This document shows positions 41,811-43,408 of a DNA stretch of 43,408 nt, in pieces. Positions within the stretch are counted from its first letter, which is position 1. Every line of letters starts with the position of its first letter. This DNA is from JAJYSO01 sp964579505 (GTDB taxonomy: Bacteria; Bacteroidota; Bacteroidia; Flavobacteriales; Flavobacteriaceae), in contig CAZOGC010000017.1 in assembly GCA_964579505.1 (NCBI GenBank), forward strand, positions 1-43,408. The letters are read 5' to 3'. A program made the position numbers and the translations under genes. Below the pieces are notes generated by a model. The model ran no database searches. It saw only the letters and a program-made list of their open reading frames with translations, and was not told the origin of the DNA.

Positions 41811-43408
41811 ATGAAAACAGAAAACCACTCTATTAATGATGTACTTGCAAAAAATGCGACATCTTTTTTTATTCCACCCTTTCAAAGAGCTTACGCTTGG
41901 GGACGCCCCGAAATCGAAAGATATTTTAGTGATATTTCAAGAATCATAGATTCTGAATTAGACCCAAAGCAACACGATAAATTAGAACACTTTTTTGGCA
42001 CCGTTGTGATTAAAGAAGAAAAGGCAGGTTTTGCAAATAGGTCAGTGGTTGTTGACGGACAACAAAGACTTACAACAACATTAATATTTCTAATCGCTTT
42101 ACGAGATTCAGAAACCGACCCAATTAAGCAAGACCATATTACTCAAAATTTCTTAATCAACAATACTTCTACCTTTCAAGATAAAATAAAATTAAAACAA
42201 GTAACTAAGGATTGGGAAGCATATCGCTCATTGGTAAATAAAACACCGTCCAATCCCGGAGTAATTGCAAATGCTTATGACCTTTTAAAAAAGCTAATCA
42301 ATGAAAAGAAAAGGTTAAACTCGGAAATTGAGTTTGAACATTATATTACCGCAATACAACGAATTAATGTAGCCGTCATATTCCTTGACGAAAGACCTTT
42401 TAAAGGTGAAGACCCTCAAATAATATTTGAAACGCTTAATTCTCTTGGAAAACCATTAACCTTATCCGACCTTGTTCGAAATTTTGTCCTTCTCAATATG
42501 GAGAGTAAAAGGCAATCGGATATTTATGAGAAAATTTGGCATCCCAAAATTGAAAATGTTCTCAACGAAAATACGTCAAAATTTTTTCGTGATTATTTGC
42601 AATATAAAACCAACAGTTCATTAAAAGTCGTAAGCGATAATAACACTAAGGAGCTATACCAACAGTTTAAAGATTTTGTTGAAAAAGAATTTACCGAGCA
42701 TAATGACTTTATCAATGACATTGTTCGATTCGTGAAATGTTACAAATGGATAATTACCGAAGTGGTAAATGACACCATTTCCGCTAATAATTCTAATGAC
42801 AAAGAAATAAAAGAGCTACTACGGAACATATTTCACGATATTAAAGCAGAAGCATTCAAACCTTTTGTTTTAGGCTTGTTGGAATATCACCAGTACACGA
42901 TTGAAAATGTTCGCCTTAGTGATGAGATTTTGATTTCAACATTGAAAACGATTAGAACCTATTTGATTAGGCGAAGGATATTAGGACTAACCCAAGGAGA
43001 AAATAAGAACATAGTCACTCTTAGCAAGAAAATTGAAGCCATAGCGAAAGCAAATGTTTCAATGCTTGAATTGTTAACTAATATGTTTTATAGGTTAAGG
43101 TTGCCCAACGACAATGAGATGAAACGGGAATTATCAACAATGAACTTCTACGATGGTCTTAAAAAATATTCAAAGTTTATTCTCGGCAAAATTGAAGAAC
43201 ACAATACCAAGGTAGCAGTTGATTTTCGTAATCCCAAAATCACGATTGAACATATAATGCCACAGAAATTAGAAGAGAGTTGGAAAGTGGAACTTGGCGG
43301 AAATTATGAAGAAATCCACAAAAACTACTTACACAACATTGGGAATCTAATCCTTACCGAATTCAATAGTGAAATTGGGAACAAATCATTTGAAGAAAAA
43401 AAGCGAAA
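41811..43408 (+). CDS. GmrSD-like DUF262/DUF1524 protein, 3' end outside the window
   Basis: The frame opens at 41811 (MKTENHSINDVLAKNATSFF) and stays open for 532 codons to the window edge. The N-terminal DUF262 (GmrS-like) has FIPPFQRAYAWGRPEIERYF and the nucleotide-binding/hydrolysis signature VVDGQQRLTTT (about residues 82-92). The middle is helical, with QIIFETLNSLGKPLTLSDLVRNF. The C-terminal DUF1524 HNH-type nuclease region begins with IEHIMPQ and continues through NIGNLILTEFNSEIGNKSF, and the window ends there. This domain pair is that of type IV modification-dependent restriction enzymes, so a defence role against modified phage DNA is inferred. It is divergent from the recombinase across 179 bp. 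Confidence 0.85.
   Translation, partial: MKTENHSINDVLAKNATSFFIPPFQRAYAWGRPEIERYFSDISRIIDSELDPKQHDKLEHFFGTVVIKEEKAGFANRSVVVDGQQRLTTTLIFLIALRDSETDPIKQDHITQNFLINNTSTFQDKIKLKQVTKDWEAYRSLVNKTPSNPGVIANAYDLLKKLINEKKRLNSEIEFEHYITAIQRINVAVIFLDERPFKGEDPQIIFETLNSLGKPLTLSDLVRNFVLLNMESKRQSDIYEKIWHPKIENVLNENTSKFFRDYLQYKTNSSLKVVSDNNTKELYQQFKDFVEKEFTEHNDFINDIVRFVKCYKWIITEVVNDTISANNSNDKEIKELLRNIFHDIKAEAFKPFVLGLLEYHQYTIENVRLSDEILISTLKTIRTYLIRRRILGLTQGENKNIVTLSKKIEAIAKANVSMLELLTNMFYRLRLPNDNEMKRELSTMNFYDGLKKYSKFILGKIEEHNTKVAVDFRNPKITIEHIMPQKLEESWKVELGGNYEEIHKNYLHNIGNLILTEFNSEIGNKSFEEKKR

Overview
The window looks like chromosome from an AT-rich member of the Bacteroidota, most likely near the Flavobacteriales. 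The supporting signs are TAnnTTTG-type -7 promoter boxes with no clear Shine-Dalgarno sequences, a DnaJ with only half of the usual zinc-binding domain, a split cobalamin-dependent MetH, a SAM-II riboswitch, and the MoxR/DUF58/SpoIIM/RDD membrane cluster common in that phylum. Species cannot be named from the sequence.

Layout. Positions 1-9.0 kb are housekeeping: a truncated initiator tRNA, kdsA (Kdo-8-phosphate synthase), fabG, grpE-dnaJ, an ABC-2 exporter pair, an OsmC-like protein, and metK-guaD, with metK behind a SAM-II riboswitch. From 9.07 to 10.4 kb, on the minus strand, an ECF sigma factor precedes folE. From 10.55 to 16.88 kb, also minus, lies a methionine operon (metB-like, metH N-module, metH C-module, metF). 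From 16.97 to 31.55 kb a complete 13-gene complex I operon runs nuoA-B-CD-E-F-G-H-I-J-K-L-M-N on the minus strand. From 31.55 to 32.65 kb there is non-coding DNA, a 100-bp tandem repeat array broken by a 100-N assembly gap, a terminator and tRNA-Arg(TCT). From 32.7 to 40.3 kb are the SpoIIM/DUF4129/DUF4350/MoxR/DUF58 cluster, a divergent RDD protein and a TRIC/UPF0126 channel. The right end carries a tyrosine recombinase and, divergently, a GmrSD-like DUF262/DUF1524 gene that runs off the window.

The most interesting element is the leader of the methionine operon. Two short methionine-rich reading frames lie in series in front of metB. Leader 1 has 23 codons, 7 of them Met; leader 2 has 24 codons, 9 of them Met. 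Each is followed by an intrinsic terminator. In both, a 7-nt segment just downstream of the Met run can pair with the 5' arm of the following terminator. This is the architecture of trp/his-type ribosome-stalling attenuation, used here twice in tandem and read out by methionine codons. With the SAM-II riboswitch on metK, the locus appears to read both ends of the pathway: Met-tRNA charging controls methionine synthesis and SAM controls methionine consumption.

The nuo operon resembles the E. coli type: fused NuoCD, a NuoG of about 890 residues, and E. coli-like NuoA, NuoB and NuoE. All functional statements come from sequence motifs and remembered family knowledge; no database search was possible.
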